This document shows, piece by piece, positions 26,719 to 34,965 of a stretch of 64,000 nt of DNA. Location: positions 1 through 64,000 of the forward strand of contig NZ_KQ465107.1 of assembly GCF_001308875.1 (NCBI RefSeq), given 5' to 3'. The stretch's first letter is position 1, and each line of letters starts with the position of its first letter. The notes under the pieces were generated by a model. It was not told where the DNA came from, searched no databases, and saw only the letters and a program-made list of their open reading frames with translations. The stretch comes from Lysinibacillus sp. ZYM-1. Its GTDB lineage: Bacteria > Bacillota > Bacilli > Bacillales_A > Planococcaceae. Both the position numbers and the translations under genes were made by a program.

Positions 26719-27477
26719 TTATTTTGCTTTTTCTGGATGCTGCGAATAGTATTTACGTCCAATATATGTTTGAAGAATCAGCAATGCACCGCTGACAGAC
26801 CAGTACAAAGGTAGCGCTGCCATAGAGGACATTGAGATAAAGACAATCATAATTGGTGAAATATAAATAAACATTTTCATTTGTGCTTTTTGCTGTTCAG
26901 GTACAGTCCATAATGATACACGTGCCTGAACAAGGTACACAATCCCTGCTACAATCGTCATAACGATATCAGGTGACCCCAAGCTAAACCATAAAAACTC
27001 ATGTGATTTCACATCTGTTGAATATAAAATCGAGAAATAGAGACCCATAATAATAGGCATTTGGATTAACATTGGTAAGCAGCCCATATTTAGTGGATTT
27101 ATACCATGCTTTTGATAGAGAGCCATCATTTCTTGTTGATGTTGTGTTTGCTCTTCTTTTGTCTTAGCTTCTTTCATTTTTTTCTGAACTGCTTCCATCT
27201 CAGGCTTAAACGCATCCATTTTCGTTTTCATCAATTGTTGCTGACGATAGTTTTTCAACATAATCGGCATTAAGACTAAACGAATAAGAACGGTAATCGC
27301 AATGATTGCTAAACCATAACTTCCCGAAAAGATATCGTTCCCGAAAAATTCCAGTAAAAATTCCATAGGTTTTACAAAGATACTATAGAAAAAACCTTCT
27401 TTGTTTTGCACTGCTTGACAGCCACTAAGTACAAAAACAGCCAGCCCAAGCATTGAAAATAGTTTCAAATTTTTCAT
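26719..27477 (-). CDS. yidC: Membrane protein insertase YidC/OxaA (SpoIIIJ/YqjG type)
   Basis: 252 residues. Lipoprotein signal with lipobox VLSGC (Cys 20), then five membrane spans of the 60KD_IMP domain, with the groove Arg in ITVLIRLVLMP near residue 66 and GINPLNMGCLPMLIQMP near 125. Inserts membrane proteins alone or with Sec. Preceded by a clear promoter and a short leader; no MifM-like upstream peptide is evident, which suggests the SpoIIIJ rather than the regulated YqjG arrangement. Confidence 0.93.
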   Translation of the reverse strand: MKNLKLFSMLGLAVFVLSGCQAVQNKEGFFYSIFVKPMEFLLEFFGNDIFSGSYGLAIIAITVLIRLVLMPIMLKNYRQQQLMKTKMDAFKPEMEAVQKKMKEAKTKEEQTQHQQEMMALYQKHGINPLNMGCLPMLIQMPIIMGLYFSILYSTDVKSHEFLWFSLGSPDIVMTIVAGIVYLVQARVSLWTVPEQQKAQMKMFIYISPIMIVFISMSSMAALPLYWSVSGALLILQTYIGRKYYSQHPEKAK

Positions 27478-27511
27478 TTTTCCACCTACTATAATTTATC
27501 AACTACAGTGA

Positions 27512-27541
27512 AGTATACCTTATAGGGTCTAACTTTATCAA
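27512..27541 (-). promoter_or_regulatory. Promoter of yidC (sigma-A)
   Basis: TTGATA (27536-27541), 18-bp spacer, TATACT (27512-27517), minus strand, about 35 bases before the yidC start. Confidence 0.7.
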
Positions 27542-27577
27542 ATAGCAAGTGCTACTATTTATCAACGTTCTTTTCGC

Positions 27578-27623
27578 AAAAAAAGATGCGAGCTTTAGCA
27601 GCATTGCTAATACGTCCGCACCT
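27578..27623 (-). terminator. Terminator after the AraC-family gene
   Basis: GGTGCGGACGTATTAGCA pairs imperfectly with TGCTAAAGCTCGCATC and runs into seven T residues. Confidence 0.85.
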
Positions 27624-27645
27624 CTTAATTTTCTATGCTCAAAAT

Positions 27646-28440
27646 CTATGCATTTTGTAATTCTGTCTCAGCCATTTCAAATCGATAAAATTCATGGTGA
27701 AGCTCGTCTCTAAAATGCTTAGGCGTAACACTCGTATACTTTTTAAAAATACGGGTAAAATAACTTTGGTTACAGAAATGGAATTGATCAGAGATAGAAG
27801 TAATACTTTTGTTTGTATGTCGTAAGTAGTATTGTGATTCTTCTACACGTCGAACGTTTAAATATTCAACTAATGTAATACCCACATGTTCTCTAAAAAT
27901 ACGTGATAAGTGGCTAGTACTTATATGGAAGTTATTCGCAATACTTTCCACAGTTAAATCATTCTCTAATTCATCATTTATGTACATAATCACTTTGTTG
28001 ACAGTCTGATGGCGGAAAGTCGGTTGTTTGCGATCTGCAATAAAATAGACAAAGAAATCAATTAAATCATCAGCAAATTGTAAAAATTCTGCGTCTTTCA
28101 TTTGGTTTTCGATCATATCATTACAAGCAATATTAAAAGCAAATGCTTTTTTCGAAGGTACTTGATTGTCCAACAATTTTCGAGCAACAATTGACGATAA
28201 AACGGAAAAATAACCTCGAACAATTTTAATGACCTGCTTACCAAAACGAATTGAAAGAATATCAATTAATTCATGCAAAGATTTTTTCGCCTTGGCGGAT
28301 TCTAAATGGTAAATTTCAAAAATTAACTTCGACTCAATATTAAAAAATTCTTCGACACCGATATATTGATTTATATTATCGATTTCTTGGAAGTATCTTT
28401 TGGAAATCGTTTCTGACATAGAATGTTGATGTAGTTGCAT
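27646..28440 (-). CDS. AraC-family transcriptional regulator
   Basis: 264 residues. The C-terminal 100 residues carry two helix-turn-helix units: LTVESIANNFHISTSHLSRIF and the signature SISDQFHFCNQSYFTRIFKK, followed by TPKHFR. The N-terminal 150 residues are helical and rich in charged residues with no sugar-binding cupin motif visible, so the ligand is unknown. ATG 28440 has GGGGAAG upstream; ATG 28452 is an alternative. Divergent from the LytTR gene across 500 bases. Confidence 0.88.
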   Translation of the reverse strand: MQLHQHSMSETISKRYFQEIDNINQYIGVEEFFNIESKLIFEIYHLESAKAKKSLHELIDILSIRFGKQVIKIVRGYFSVLSSIVARKLLDNQVPSKKAFAFNIACNDMIENQMKDAEFLQFADDLIDFFVYFIADRKQPTFRHQTVNKVIMYINDELENDLTVESIANNFHISTSHLSRIFREHVGITLVEYLNVRRVEESQYYLRHTNKSITSISDQFHFCNQSYFTRIFKKYTSVTPKHFRDELHHEFYRFEMAETELQNA

Positions 28441-28943
28441 AATCTTCCCCATCTTTCCTCAGAGTGCACGAATTGCATTACAATATTTGACATCAATCCC
28501 AATGAATAAAAATAAGAAAATAGTATTTACTTATTTATCTTAAGAACTGAGTCCTATTACACATTTTTTTAAAAAATAACCTTAAAAATAACCCAACTTA
28601 AACACCAGAACACAAAAAAATAGACTATACAGTGAATTTTACCATATTCTGCGATTTCCTTTCAACCACATTTTGATTGCTACTCTAGTTCTAATTTATC
28701 ACATACGCATAGTAGAAACCTCGTAAACTTAATCTTAACAATTAAATTTTACCATATACCTATCAAAATAAATTAGTCATTATATAAATTTACTTACAAA
28801 TTATACAAAACAAATCACACCATTCTAATGAGTCAATCAACATTTTTCTATTTTATTCCTAAATCTTCTCTATATAATTTATATGAATATGTAGTAAAAT
28901 AGATGATAATACTATTTTTAAAAGTTTAGACGAGGTGTTTATA
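28441..28943. other. Long AT-rich intergenic region between two regulators
   Basis: About 500 bases between divergent regulator genes. It is extremely AT-rich with many short A/T tracts and no gene, RNA structure or clear promoter that I can defend. The size suggests control sites for both genes. Confidence 0.5.
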
Positions 28944-29594
28944 GTGGATCCAAAACAAATAGAAGAAATTATGGAGATAATTAAGGAATTCTTCCCTGAG
29001 AATACTTCCATTGCTATCTCTGATACCAATGAGTATCTGTATTACCAGCCAAGCAAAAAAGTTGATTTAAAAATTAAACCTGGCGACCCTATTAAAGAAG
29101 GTTCAGCGGCTCACAAAGCCCTAAGCTACGGTCAAAAAATTAGCTCTTACATCGAACCGGATGTTTTCGGTGTAGCTTATTACGGTATGAGTATTCCTTT
29201 AATGGAGGAAGGCGAAACTAAAGGAGCTATTACTGCAATCTTCCCGCAAAAACCATCAGCATTCTTAACAAACTACATTACCATCAAAATCGATGACTGC
29301 TGGTACCCAATCAAACATGATCAAGTGATTTATTTAGAAACACAACTCCGTAAAACATTTGTTAAAACAATGTCTCGTGAAGGTTATCACCGTTTAAACC
29401 TAAGTGATCTAGAGTTATTTTTAGCACCAGATTCATTTATTCGTTGTCACCGCTCATATATCGTTAACATTGACTACATCGATGAAATTCAACCAGATTC
29501 ACACTCAACGTTTTTATTAATTATGAAAGACGGTACTCGTATCCCTGTTAGCCAACGCTATGCAAGCTACTTCCGTCGCTCTTTAGGTTTCTAA
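28944..29594 (+). CDS. One-component regulator: chemoreceptor-type sensor domain plus LytTR DNA-binding domain
   Basis: 216 residues. Residues 1-105 resemble the cytosolic sensor domain of some Firmicutes chemoreceptor-like proteins (EFFPENTSIAISDTNEYLYY, then KPGDPIKEGSAAHKAL and FGVAYYGMSIPL). Residues 115-216 are a LytTR domain (YPIKHDQVIYLETQLRKTFV, SFIRCHRSYIVNIDYIDEI). There is no receiver domain, so it should sense a ligand directly rather than be phosphorylated. GTG 28944 has GAGGTG six bases upstream. It lies upstream of and codirectional with the CoA-transferase gene, a possible target. Confidence 0.85.
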   Translation: MDPKQIEEIMEIIKEFFPENTSIAISDTNEYLYYQPSKKVDLKIKPGDPIKEGSAAHKALSYGQKISSYIEPDVFGVAYYGMSIPLMEEGETKGAITAIFPQKPSAFLTNYITIKIDDCWYPIKHDQVIYLETQLRKTFVKTMSREGYHRLNLSDLELFLAPDSFIRCHRSYIVNIDYIDEIQPDSHSTFLLIMKDGTRIPVSQRYASYFRRSLGF

Positions 29595-29601
29595 TTTTAA
29601 G

Positions 29602-29643
29602 TACAGCGAGCAATTAATGTAGATTGCTCGCTGTATTTTTTAT
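29602..29643 (+). terminator. Terminator after the LytTR gene
   Basis: Perfect 13-base stem TACAGCGAGCAAT / ATTGCTCGCTGTA (29602-29614, 29623-29635), then TTTTTTA. Confidence 0.93.
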
Positions 29644-29900
29644 TCTTAAAAAAACTTCCTTCTGTCCTCTATTAACAATTTTTACATAGTTTTTATGCAG
29701 AAATCACCTATATTTATACAGCTCTACAATAAAACGTTTTCTCTGTCGAAAAATCATCTTAATGCTCGGTTTTCCTTTTTTTACTCAATTTAATGCTATT
29801 CTTAAAGTAATTGTGACAATTTGGTGATAGTATTATTCAAATGGTTGGAGTCATACTACAACTGAATAAACAGAAAATTCTCAAATGTTTTTTCTAGTTT

Positions 29901-29914
29901 TGTAATCGGTTTCC
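29901..29914 (+). promoter_or_regulatory. Candidate CcpA (cre) site before the CoA-transferase gene
   Basis: TGTAATCGGTTTCC matches the cre consensus TGWAANCGNTNWCA at 13 of 14 positions. It lies 30 bases before the start codon, where CcpA would act as a roadblock. The rest of 29644-29943 is AT-rich; I found no strong promoter boxes. Confidence 0.5.
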
Positions 29915-29943
29915 ATCAAAATTATTTAGGGGAGGATTTTTTT

Positions 29944-31464
29944 ATGGATGCAAATGTTCAAAAACGCCTAGGTTTAAAAGAACTTGAAAGTAAAATAGTA
30001 ACTGCTGAAGAAGCAGCAGCACTTATTTCTAACGGTGATGTAGTCGGGATGAGTGGTTTTACTCGTGCTGGGGACGCAAAAGTTGTGCCAATGGCATTAG
30101 TTGAGCGAGCAAAAAATGAAGAATTCAAAATTGATGTATATACAGGTGCATCATTAGGACCAGAAGTAGATAAGTACTTAGCAGAAGCTGGTGCAATTCG
30201 TAAACGTGGACCATTCCAAGGAGACGCAGGTATCCGTAATTTAATTAACTCTGGTGATGTTTTATATGTAGACGCTCATCTTTCTCATAATGCTGAGCTA
30301 GTACGCCAAGGAATTATTGGACCAATCAAGTATTTAATTCTTGAAGCGGTTGCTATTACTGAAGATGGATTAATCATTCCAACAAACTCTGTAGGTAACT
30401 CACCGATCTTTGCAGAATATGCAGAAAATATTATTATCGAGTTAAACATTTCTCATCCAGAAGCTTTAATCGGTATCCATGATATTTATGTACCTGGAGA
30501 ACAAGGTAAACGTGAAGCCATTCCGATGACAGATGCTATGCAACGTCTTGGTGATATCGGTATCAAAGTGGACCCAGCTAAAATTAAAGCAATTGTTATT
30601 TCTGAAGAGCCTGATGCTCCTTCATTAATCGTACCTCCAGATGAAGAAACACAAACTATGGCAAACATTTTGTTAGACTTCTTCCGTGACGAAATTAAAG
30701 CGGGCCGTTTAACAAAACAATTAATGCCATTACAATCTGGTGTAGGTTCTGTAGCAAACGCTGTACTTGATGGCTTTGCGGACTCAGAATTTGAAGATTT
30801 AGTTGTTGCATCTGAGGTACTACAAGATGCAGTATTTAACTTAATCGATGCAGGTAAAGTTAAATTTGCCGCTGCGACTTCAATTACACTTACTGAAGAA
30901 TTGCAGCAAAAAGTATACGGCAATTTAGAAAAGTATGCTGATAAAATTTGTTTACGTCCACAAGAAATTTCTAACCACCCAGAGATTATCCGTCGTTTGG
31001 GTCTAATCTCAATCAATACTGCTCTTGAGTTAGATATCTATGGTAACGTAAACTCAACACATGTCTCTGGTACTCGTATGATGAACGGTATCGGTGGTTC
31101 TGGAGACTTCGCACGTAACGCACGCCTTGGTATTTTTGTCACAAAATCATACGCAAAAGGTGGAGCAATTTCTTCTATCGTGCCTATGGTATCTCACGTT
31201 GATCATACTGAGCATGATGTAGATGTTATCATAACTGAGCAAGGTATCGCTGACTTACGAGGTCTTGCCCCACAAGAGCGCGTACCTTTAATTATTGAAA
31301 ACTGTGCACACCCAGATTATAAAGAGCAATTATGGGACTATTACAACCGTGCTGTAGAAGCAACTGGTGGCCATCAAACACCTCATATTTTAGAGGAAGC
31401 ACTTTCTTGGCACGTAAACCTTGCTAAAAACAAAACAATGAAAAAAGAAGTTGCGAAAGCTTAA
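29944..31464 (+). CDS. Acetyl-CoA hydrolase / succinate:acetate CoA-transferase (Cat1-like)
   Basis: 506 residues of the class I CoA-transferase family: GDVVGMSGFTRAGDAK near residue 31, LEAVAITEDGLIIPTNSVGN with the expected catalytic-type region, GIGGSGDFARNA near residue 380 and ITEQGIADLRG near 425. Moves CoA between acetyl/propionyl-CoA and a carboxylate or hydrolyses it, in central acid metabolism. Very strong ribosome site GGGGAGG. Cytoplasmic. Preceded by a cre-like site and a LytTR regulator, followed by its own terminator. Hydrolase versus transferase activity cannot be settled from sequence alone. Confidence 0.9.
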   Translation: MDANVQKRLGLKELESKIVTAEEAAALISNGDVVGMSGFTRAGDAKVVPMALVERAKNEEFKIDVYTGASLGPEVDKYLAEAGAIRKRGPFQGDAGIRNLINSGDVLYVDAHLSHNAELVRQGIIGPIKYLILEAVAITEDGLIIPTNSVGNSPIFAEYAENIIIELNISHPEALIGIHDIYVPGEQGKREAIPMTDAMQRLGDIGIKVDPAKIKAIVISEEPDAPSLIVPPDEETQTMANILLDFFRDEIKAGRLTKQLMPLQSGVGSVANAVLDGFADSEFEDLVVASEVLQDAVFNLIDAGKVKFAAATSITLTEELQQKVYGNLEKYADKICLRPQEISNHPEIIRRLGLISINTALELDIYGNVNSTHVSGTRMMNGIGGSGDFARNARLGIFVTKSYAKGGAISSIVPMVSHVDHTEHDVDVIITEQGIADLRGLAPQERVPLIIENCAHPDYKEQLWDYYNRAVEATGGHQTPHILEEALSWHVNLAKNKTMKKEVAKA

Positions 31465-31477
31465 TAATCAATTTCCA

Positions 31478-31519
31478 GGACGCCTACTAAGTGAAAACTT
31501 ATGAGGCGTTCTTTTTTAT
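31478..31519 (+). terminator. Terminator after the CoA-transferase gene
   Basis: GACGCCTACTAAGTG pairs with CTTATGAGGCGTTC around AAAA and is followed by TTTTTT. Confidence 0.88.
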
Positions 31520-31586
31520 TGGAAATGTTATAATAGGAATATATGCAACTAACTTACTAAATTGTTTTAATTCTTTGGGAGGAGCC

Positions 31587-32729
31587 ATGAAAAAATTTAT
31601 TTATGTTATTATTTTCTTTTCATTTTTCGACCTTTTTACCCAGCTACCTGTTATGAGTACATATGCTGAATCTTTAGGCGCATCAGCGTTCCTAACTGGG
31701 CTTGCAGTAGGTATGTATTCGCTATCCAATACTTTTGGTAATATCATTTCAGGCTTTTTAACGGATCGTAAAGGACCTTTTATCATACTCATCATAGGTC
31801 TCTTGACAACAGGTTTATCGTTAACACTTTATAACTTAATAGAGGAGCCTATTGCACTTTTAGTCGTACGTTTTATTCACGGACTTGTAGCAGGCTTCAT
31901 TGTCCCTGCTGCATTTACATTCTTAGCAAACGCTACTGAGCAAGAAAAAAGAGGTAAAGGTAGTGCTATTTCTGGCGCATTTGTGGGTATTGCGGCTATT
32001 ATCGGTCCTGCCTTCAGTGGAATTCTAGCAAGCCGAACAAGTGTCCCATTTGTTTTCAATATCACTGCAAGCTTTATGCTGCTATTAGGGATTCTCTCCT
32101 ACTTTGTACTAAAGGCAAACCAAGTAAAAAAAGAAAGAACGGCACCTAGTACATATATTCCGATAAGTGTATTCTTTAATAACACGGGAACATTAAAGGC
32201 ATTTACAGGAGCCTTCTTCTTAATGTTTTCTCAAGGTGTAATCGCCTATCTCCTACCGCTCAAAGTTCAATCTTTAGGCTTTGATTCCCGTTTAAGTGGC
32301 ACGTTGATGAGCACATTTGGTATTATTGCTGTACTTGTTTTTCTATTACCAACTAACCGTATTTTTGATAGGGTAAATCCCCTTAAAACATTGTCTCTTG
32401 GTATTGGTTTAATGGGACTAAGCCAATTATTAATTAGCCAAGCGGATTCTAGCTCCTTGCTATACCTAGCGATGGCTTGTTATGGTGTCGGTTTTGGATT
32501 TCTATTCCCTTCCGTGAACTCACTTCTAATAGATTCTACAACTGCTGAAGTACGAGGAAAAGCATATGGTTATTTCTATGCATTTTTCTCTCTTGGCGTA
32601 GTTTTAGGCTCTTCTTTGCTAGGCTGGCTATCCCTTGGTGTTATCAGCGGCTTTATCTTTACGGGAATTGTATTACTAATTTTTGCAGGAGTGATCCTAC
32701 TCCCACACAAAAGACCTTCTCATGCATAG
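31587..32729 (+). CDS. MFS transporter (12 TM), substrate unknown
   Basis: 380 residues, 12 hydrophobic segments. Motif A variant SGFLTDRKGPFIIL after TM2 and a motif C-like GAFVGIAAIIGPAFSG in TM5 indicate a DHA-type exporter. ATG 31587 has GGGAGGAG upstream; the earlier in-frame ATG reads through the preceding terminator. The stop codon is inside the loop region of the terminator hairpin. Confidence 0.85.
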   Translation: MKKFIYVIIFFSFFDLFTQLPVMSTYAESLGASAFLTGLAVGMYSLSNTFGNIISGFLTDRKGPFIILIIGLLTTGLSLTLYNLIEEPIALLVVRFIHGLVAGFIVPAAFTFLANATEQEKRGKGSAISGAFVGIAAIIGPAFSGILASRTSVPFVFNITASFMLLLGILSYFVLKANQVKKERTAPSTYIPISVFFNNTGTLKAFTGAFFLMFSQGVIAYLLPLKVQSLGFDSRLSGTLMSTFGIIAVLVFLLPTNRIFDRVNPLKTLSLGIGLMGLSQLLISQADSSSLLYLAMACYGVGFGFLFPSVNSLLIDSTTAEVRGKAYGYFYAFFSLGVVLGSSLLGWLSLGVISGFIFTGIVLLIFAGVILLPHKRPSHA

Positions 32730-32746
32730 ATGAGAAGGTTTTGTGA
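32705..32746 (+). terminator. Terminator overlapping the MFS stop codon
   Basis: CCTTCTCAT / ATGAGAAGG (32715-32723, 32730-32738) extended by ACAAAA/TTTTGT pairing. T-rich on both sides, so it can serve the convergent 102-residue gene. Confidence 0.85.
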
Positions 32747-33055
32747 TTATTTTTCTTTATCTTGAATCTCTTCATTATAGAAATGGACACCAGTATGTCC
32801 TCCACCTTCAGCTACCATTTCATTCGAGGCAATCTTGGTTGGAGAAGTACCAGCCTCTGTCGCTACCTCCGTTGATACGCGTTCAGCAATATTATCATGC
32901 ATTTCAGGACCTGTTGTAAGATACGATTCTAATCTTGTTTTCATACTATTAAACATCGATAGTGCTTTATCACGGTTCTCTTTTTTACTGAAATAAGATG
33001 CTGCTAATCCTGCTAATCCTGCAATAACAACACCTGTTCCTTTTCGTTTTGCCAT
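32747..33055 (-). CDS. Small conserved-type protein of unknown function (102 aa)
   Basis: A short hydrophobic segment near residues 8-22 after a basic start (AKRKGTG), then a charged region with KKENRDKALSMFNSMKTRL resembling YtxH-type envelope/stress proteins, and a Gly/His/acidic tail. Strong ribosome site TAGGAGGTAAT before ATG 33055. A sigma-B-like promoter lies about 50 bases upstream, so I infer membership in the general stress regulon. Family not firmly recognised. Confidence 0.7.
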   Translation of the reverse strand: MAKRKGTGVVIAGLAGLAASYFSKKENRDKALSMFNSMKTRLESYLTTGPEMHDNIAERVSTEVATEAGTSPTKIASNEMVAEGGGHTGVHFYNEEIQDKEK

Positions 33056-33102
33056 AATTTATTACCTCCTAAAAATATAGAAACTAGCTCTGTAGTATAG
33101 TT

Positions 33103-33127
33103 TTTCCCTATTCTTAGAAGAATAAAC
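33103..33127 (-). promoter_or_regulatory. Candidate sigma-B promoter before the 102-residue gene
   Basis: GTTTAT (33122-33127), 13-base spacer, GGGAAA (33103-33108) on the minus strand, against GTTTAA-N12-15-GGGWAW. Distance to the start codon is about 48 bases. Confidence 0.6.
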
Positions 33128-33321
33128 ATTTATTTTTTTATCTCTAGCTGCATATATATAAGAGTAAGGTTTATATTTGCCTTTTTATCCATATCACTAA
33201 ACATTCTTCTATTAAAATTCACCGTAATTTTCGTCATTTATCATAATTTTATAACTATTTATGATTATAAAAGGCAAGTAAAGGGAATTAATGAATTATT
33301 ACTAAAAATAGGAGCGTGATT

Positions 33322-33426
33322 ATGATGAAGGAATTCGATTTAGCTTATGATTGGATAGACATGGCTTCATTAATAGGTGGGGCAGGCTTTTTAACAGTAC
33401 TAATTTATGGTGTCATTCTTCTGTAA
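33322..33426 (+). CDS. Small membrane peptide, 34 residues
   Basis: ATG 33322 (or 33325) follows AGGAG at 7 bases. The product has an acidic/aromatic N-terminal half (KEFDLAYDWIDM) and one hydrophobic span (ASLIGGAGFLTVLIYGVILL). A terminator follows 32 bases after the stop. Upstream GGGAAT could be a weak sigma-B -10 box but the -35 match is poor. Probably a real small membrane protein. Confidence 0.6.
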   Translation: MMKEFDLAYDWIDMASLIGGAGFLTVLIYGVILL

Positions 33427-33457
33427 GGAGCTACTTGAATGGTTTACTTTAGCAATT

Positions 33458-33500
33458 AAAAGGCAATCCGCTTACCACTTAAGCAGATTGCCTTTATTTT
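33458..33500 (+). terminator. Bidirectional terminator between the 34-aa gene and a GNAT gene
   Basis: AAAGGCAATC ... GATTGCCTTT with inner CGCTTA/TAAGC pairing, then TATTTTTAA on the plus strand and A-rich on the other side. Confidence 0.85.
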
Positions 33501-33781
33501 TAATGTTTTACATCATTATAAGCATCTGATTTGGCAAAGGCTGCAACTACATAGGAACAAACCGCCTCCATCTTATACCCATGTTCACGCGCATATTGTG
33601 CTGCTTGATCGAGTAGTTGTTTGGCTACACCTTGACCTCGGAGCTTATCTGATACATATGTGTGATCCATTACCATTACCTGTCCATTTTGTTGCCAAGT
33701 AATTTCTGCTAGTCTTTCACCTGCTTGTTCATTCAAAAATGCAAATTTATTTCCCGCTAGTTGTTGTAATTGGAATTCCAT
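33500..33781 (-). CDS. GNAT-like acetyltransferase, YjdJ-type (93 aa)
   Basis: 93 residues, the length of the small GNAT_YjdJ (GCN5-like) family: AEITWQQNGQVMVMDHTYVSDKLRGQGVAKQLLDQAAQYAREHG, with the acetyl-CoA loop LRGQGVAKQL, then a Tyr/Phe-rich end. Some relatives bind acetyl-CoA through a Cys; here Cys lies in AVCSYV. Substrate unknown. ATG 33781 with AGGAGTGG upstream. Confidence 0.85.
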   Translation of the reverse strand: MEFQLQQLAGNKFAFLNEQAGERLAEITWQQNGQVMVMDHTYVSDKLRGQGVAKQLLDQAAQYAREHGYKMEAVCSYVVAAFAKSDAYNDVKH

Positions 33782-33845
33782 TTCTCACCACTCCTTTTAT
33801 TCATAGTACCATAGCTTTCTGTATTTTCACAAAACTCGCGTACTC

Positions 33846-33905
33846 TTCTAAACAAAAAGAATCTGTACACTCATTCTAGTATATGAGTATGACAGATTCT
33901 TTTAT
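33846..33905 (-). terminator. Terminator after the DUF1002 gene
   Basis: AAAAGAATCTGT pairs with ACAGATTCTTTT with an inner ACTCAT/ATGAGT stem. T tails on both strands, between two minus-strand genes. Confidence 0.8.
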
Positions 33906-33914
33906 TATTCATCG

Positions 33915-34829
33915 TTAGTTAAACCAAGAAGATATAGTATCTTTTAAATTTGTAAAGAAGCTTTTCACGCTTTCCCAGAATCCTTTATCTTCCATAAGAG
34001 AACCAAATTTTTCTTGGATCGTGTTACTAATATCATTTAATTGTTCAGACCATTTACTAAAATCAATATCTAGTTTACTGATTTTATCCATTAAGTCTAC
34101 GAGCAATTGACGGTCTTTATCACTTAAATTAATTTCAAGCTTGTTTAATTGTTCTTGCACAATTTTTTCAACGTCTTCACGTGTTGCAGGCTTTAATTCA
34201 GCAATTTGCTTCTTAATTTCTGTTAGTAATTCGGCAACCTTTGCATCTTCAACACCTGCAGATTCAGCAATAGATGTTGCAACTGATAGCTCCTCATTTG
34301 CTACATCTGTTCGATTAATATCAAGCGTTTCGCCTGTAGTGACCTCATAAGCTTTGTAAATACCTACTAACGCAGAATGCCCTGTTACCGCTTTGGGTGC
34401 AGCCACCTGTACTGTGGCATCTTCAATCCCTGCCGTTAACATCGCATTCGCGTACATTTCTGATGTCACCTGTGTAATATTAGATGGCGTGACAATCTCA
34501 ATCACTAGGCCTTCCCCTGCATCTCTACGTGTAATTTTAGCAGAAGAATACATACGGGAACTTGAATTACTATCTTTAATGTATTTAACTAGATCCTCAC
34601 CTGATACTGTTATTTCTTCGATTTCAGGTTCTTCACTTACTTTTAATGATTTCTTTACAGACTCTTTTTCAGCTTCAGATAAATTTGCCCCATATACTAC
34701 GATTGGTACGCCTAATTTCTCATCAATTGCTTTCGGTGGCGTATTATCAGAAGCAAACCCTGTTGCTGGTGCCATCACACCAAATACCAACATGGTAGCT
34801 GTTAGTATTTTAATCCAAGTTTTTTTCAA
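33915..34829 (-). CDS. DUF1002 (YpuA-like) secreted protein
   Basis: 304 residues with a classical signal peptide (KKTWIKILTATMLVFGVMAPATGFASD, cleavage near residue 26). The body matches YpuA/DUF1002: VVYGANLSEAEKESVKKSL, YSSAKITRRDAGEGLVIEIVTP, and ALVGIYKAYE. Helical C-terminal third (residues 205-304) looks coiled. Exported; function unknown. The start is TTG 34829 with AAAGGGG nine bases upstream. A 9-5-9 palindrome sits in its promoter region. Confidence 0.88.
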   Translation of the reverse strand: MKKTWIKILTATMLVFGVMAPATGFASDNTPPKAIDEKLGVPIVVYGANLSEAEKESVKKSLKVSEEPEIEEITVSGEDLVKYIKDSNSSSRMYSSAKITRRDAGEGLVIEIVTPSNITQVTSEMYANAMLTAGIEDATVQVAAPKAVTGHSALVGIYKAYEVTTGETLDINRTDVANEELSVATSIAESAGVEDAKVAELLTEIKKQIAELKPATREDVEKIVQEQLNKLEINLSDKDRQLLVDLMDKISKLDIDFSKWSEQLNDISNTIQEKFGSLMEDKGFWESVKSFFTNLKDTISSWFN

Positions 34830-34867
34830 ATCGTGTGACCCCTTTCGCTAAAACCTCATAATTAGCC

Positions 34868-34890
34868 TGTATAATGTAGACCATTATACA
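34868..34890. repeat. Perfect 9-5-9 palindrome upstream of the DUF1002 gene
   Basis: TGTATAATG, five bases, CATTATACA. Each arm contains a TATAAT-like box, and the element is 39 bases from the DUF1002 start, so it probably covers the promoter. It does not fit the Fur, PerR, Zur or MntR boxes I know. Confidence 0.6.
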
Positions 34891-34965
34891 ATTATTAGTA
34901 CGTTAAAAAAAAGAGAAGGTTTCAAGGATGTCTTTTACCGCTTTTCTTTGGTCATTAATCGTCCA

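Noticed and set aside
27478-27645. MifM-like stalling leader peptide before yidC
   Set aside because: No frame with a ribosome site precedes yidC; only a promoter and a short leader are seen.
30486-31016. 176-codon minus-strand frame inside the CoA-transferase gene
   Set aside because: Lies wholly within a well-supported gene and its translation resembles no protein; an antisense shadow.
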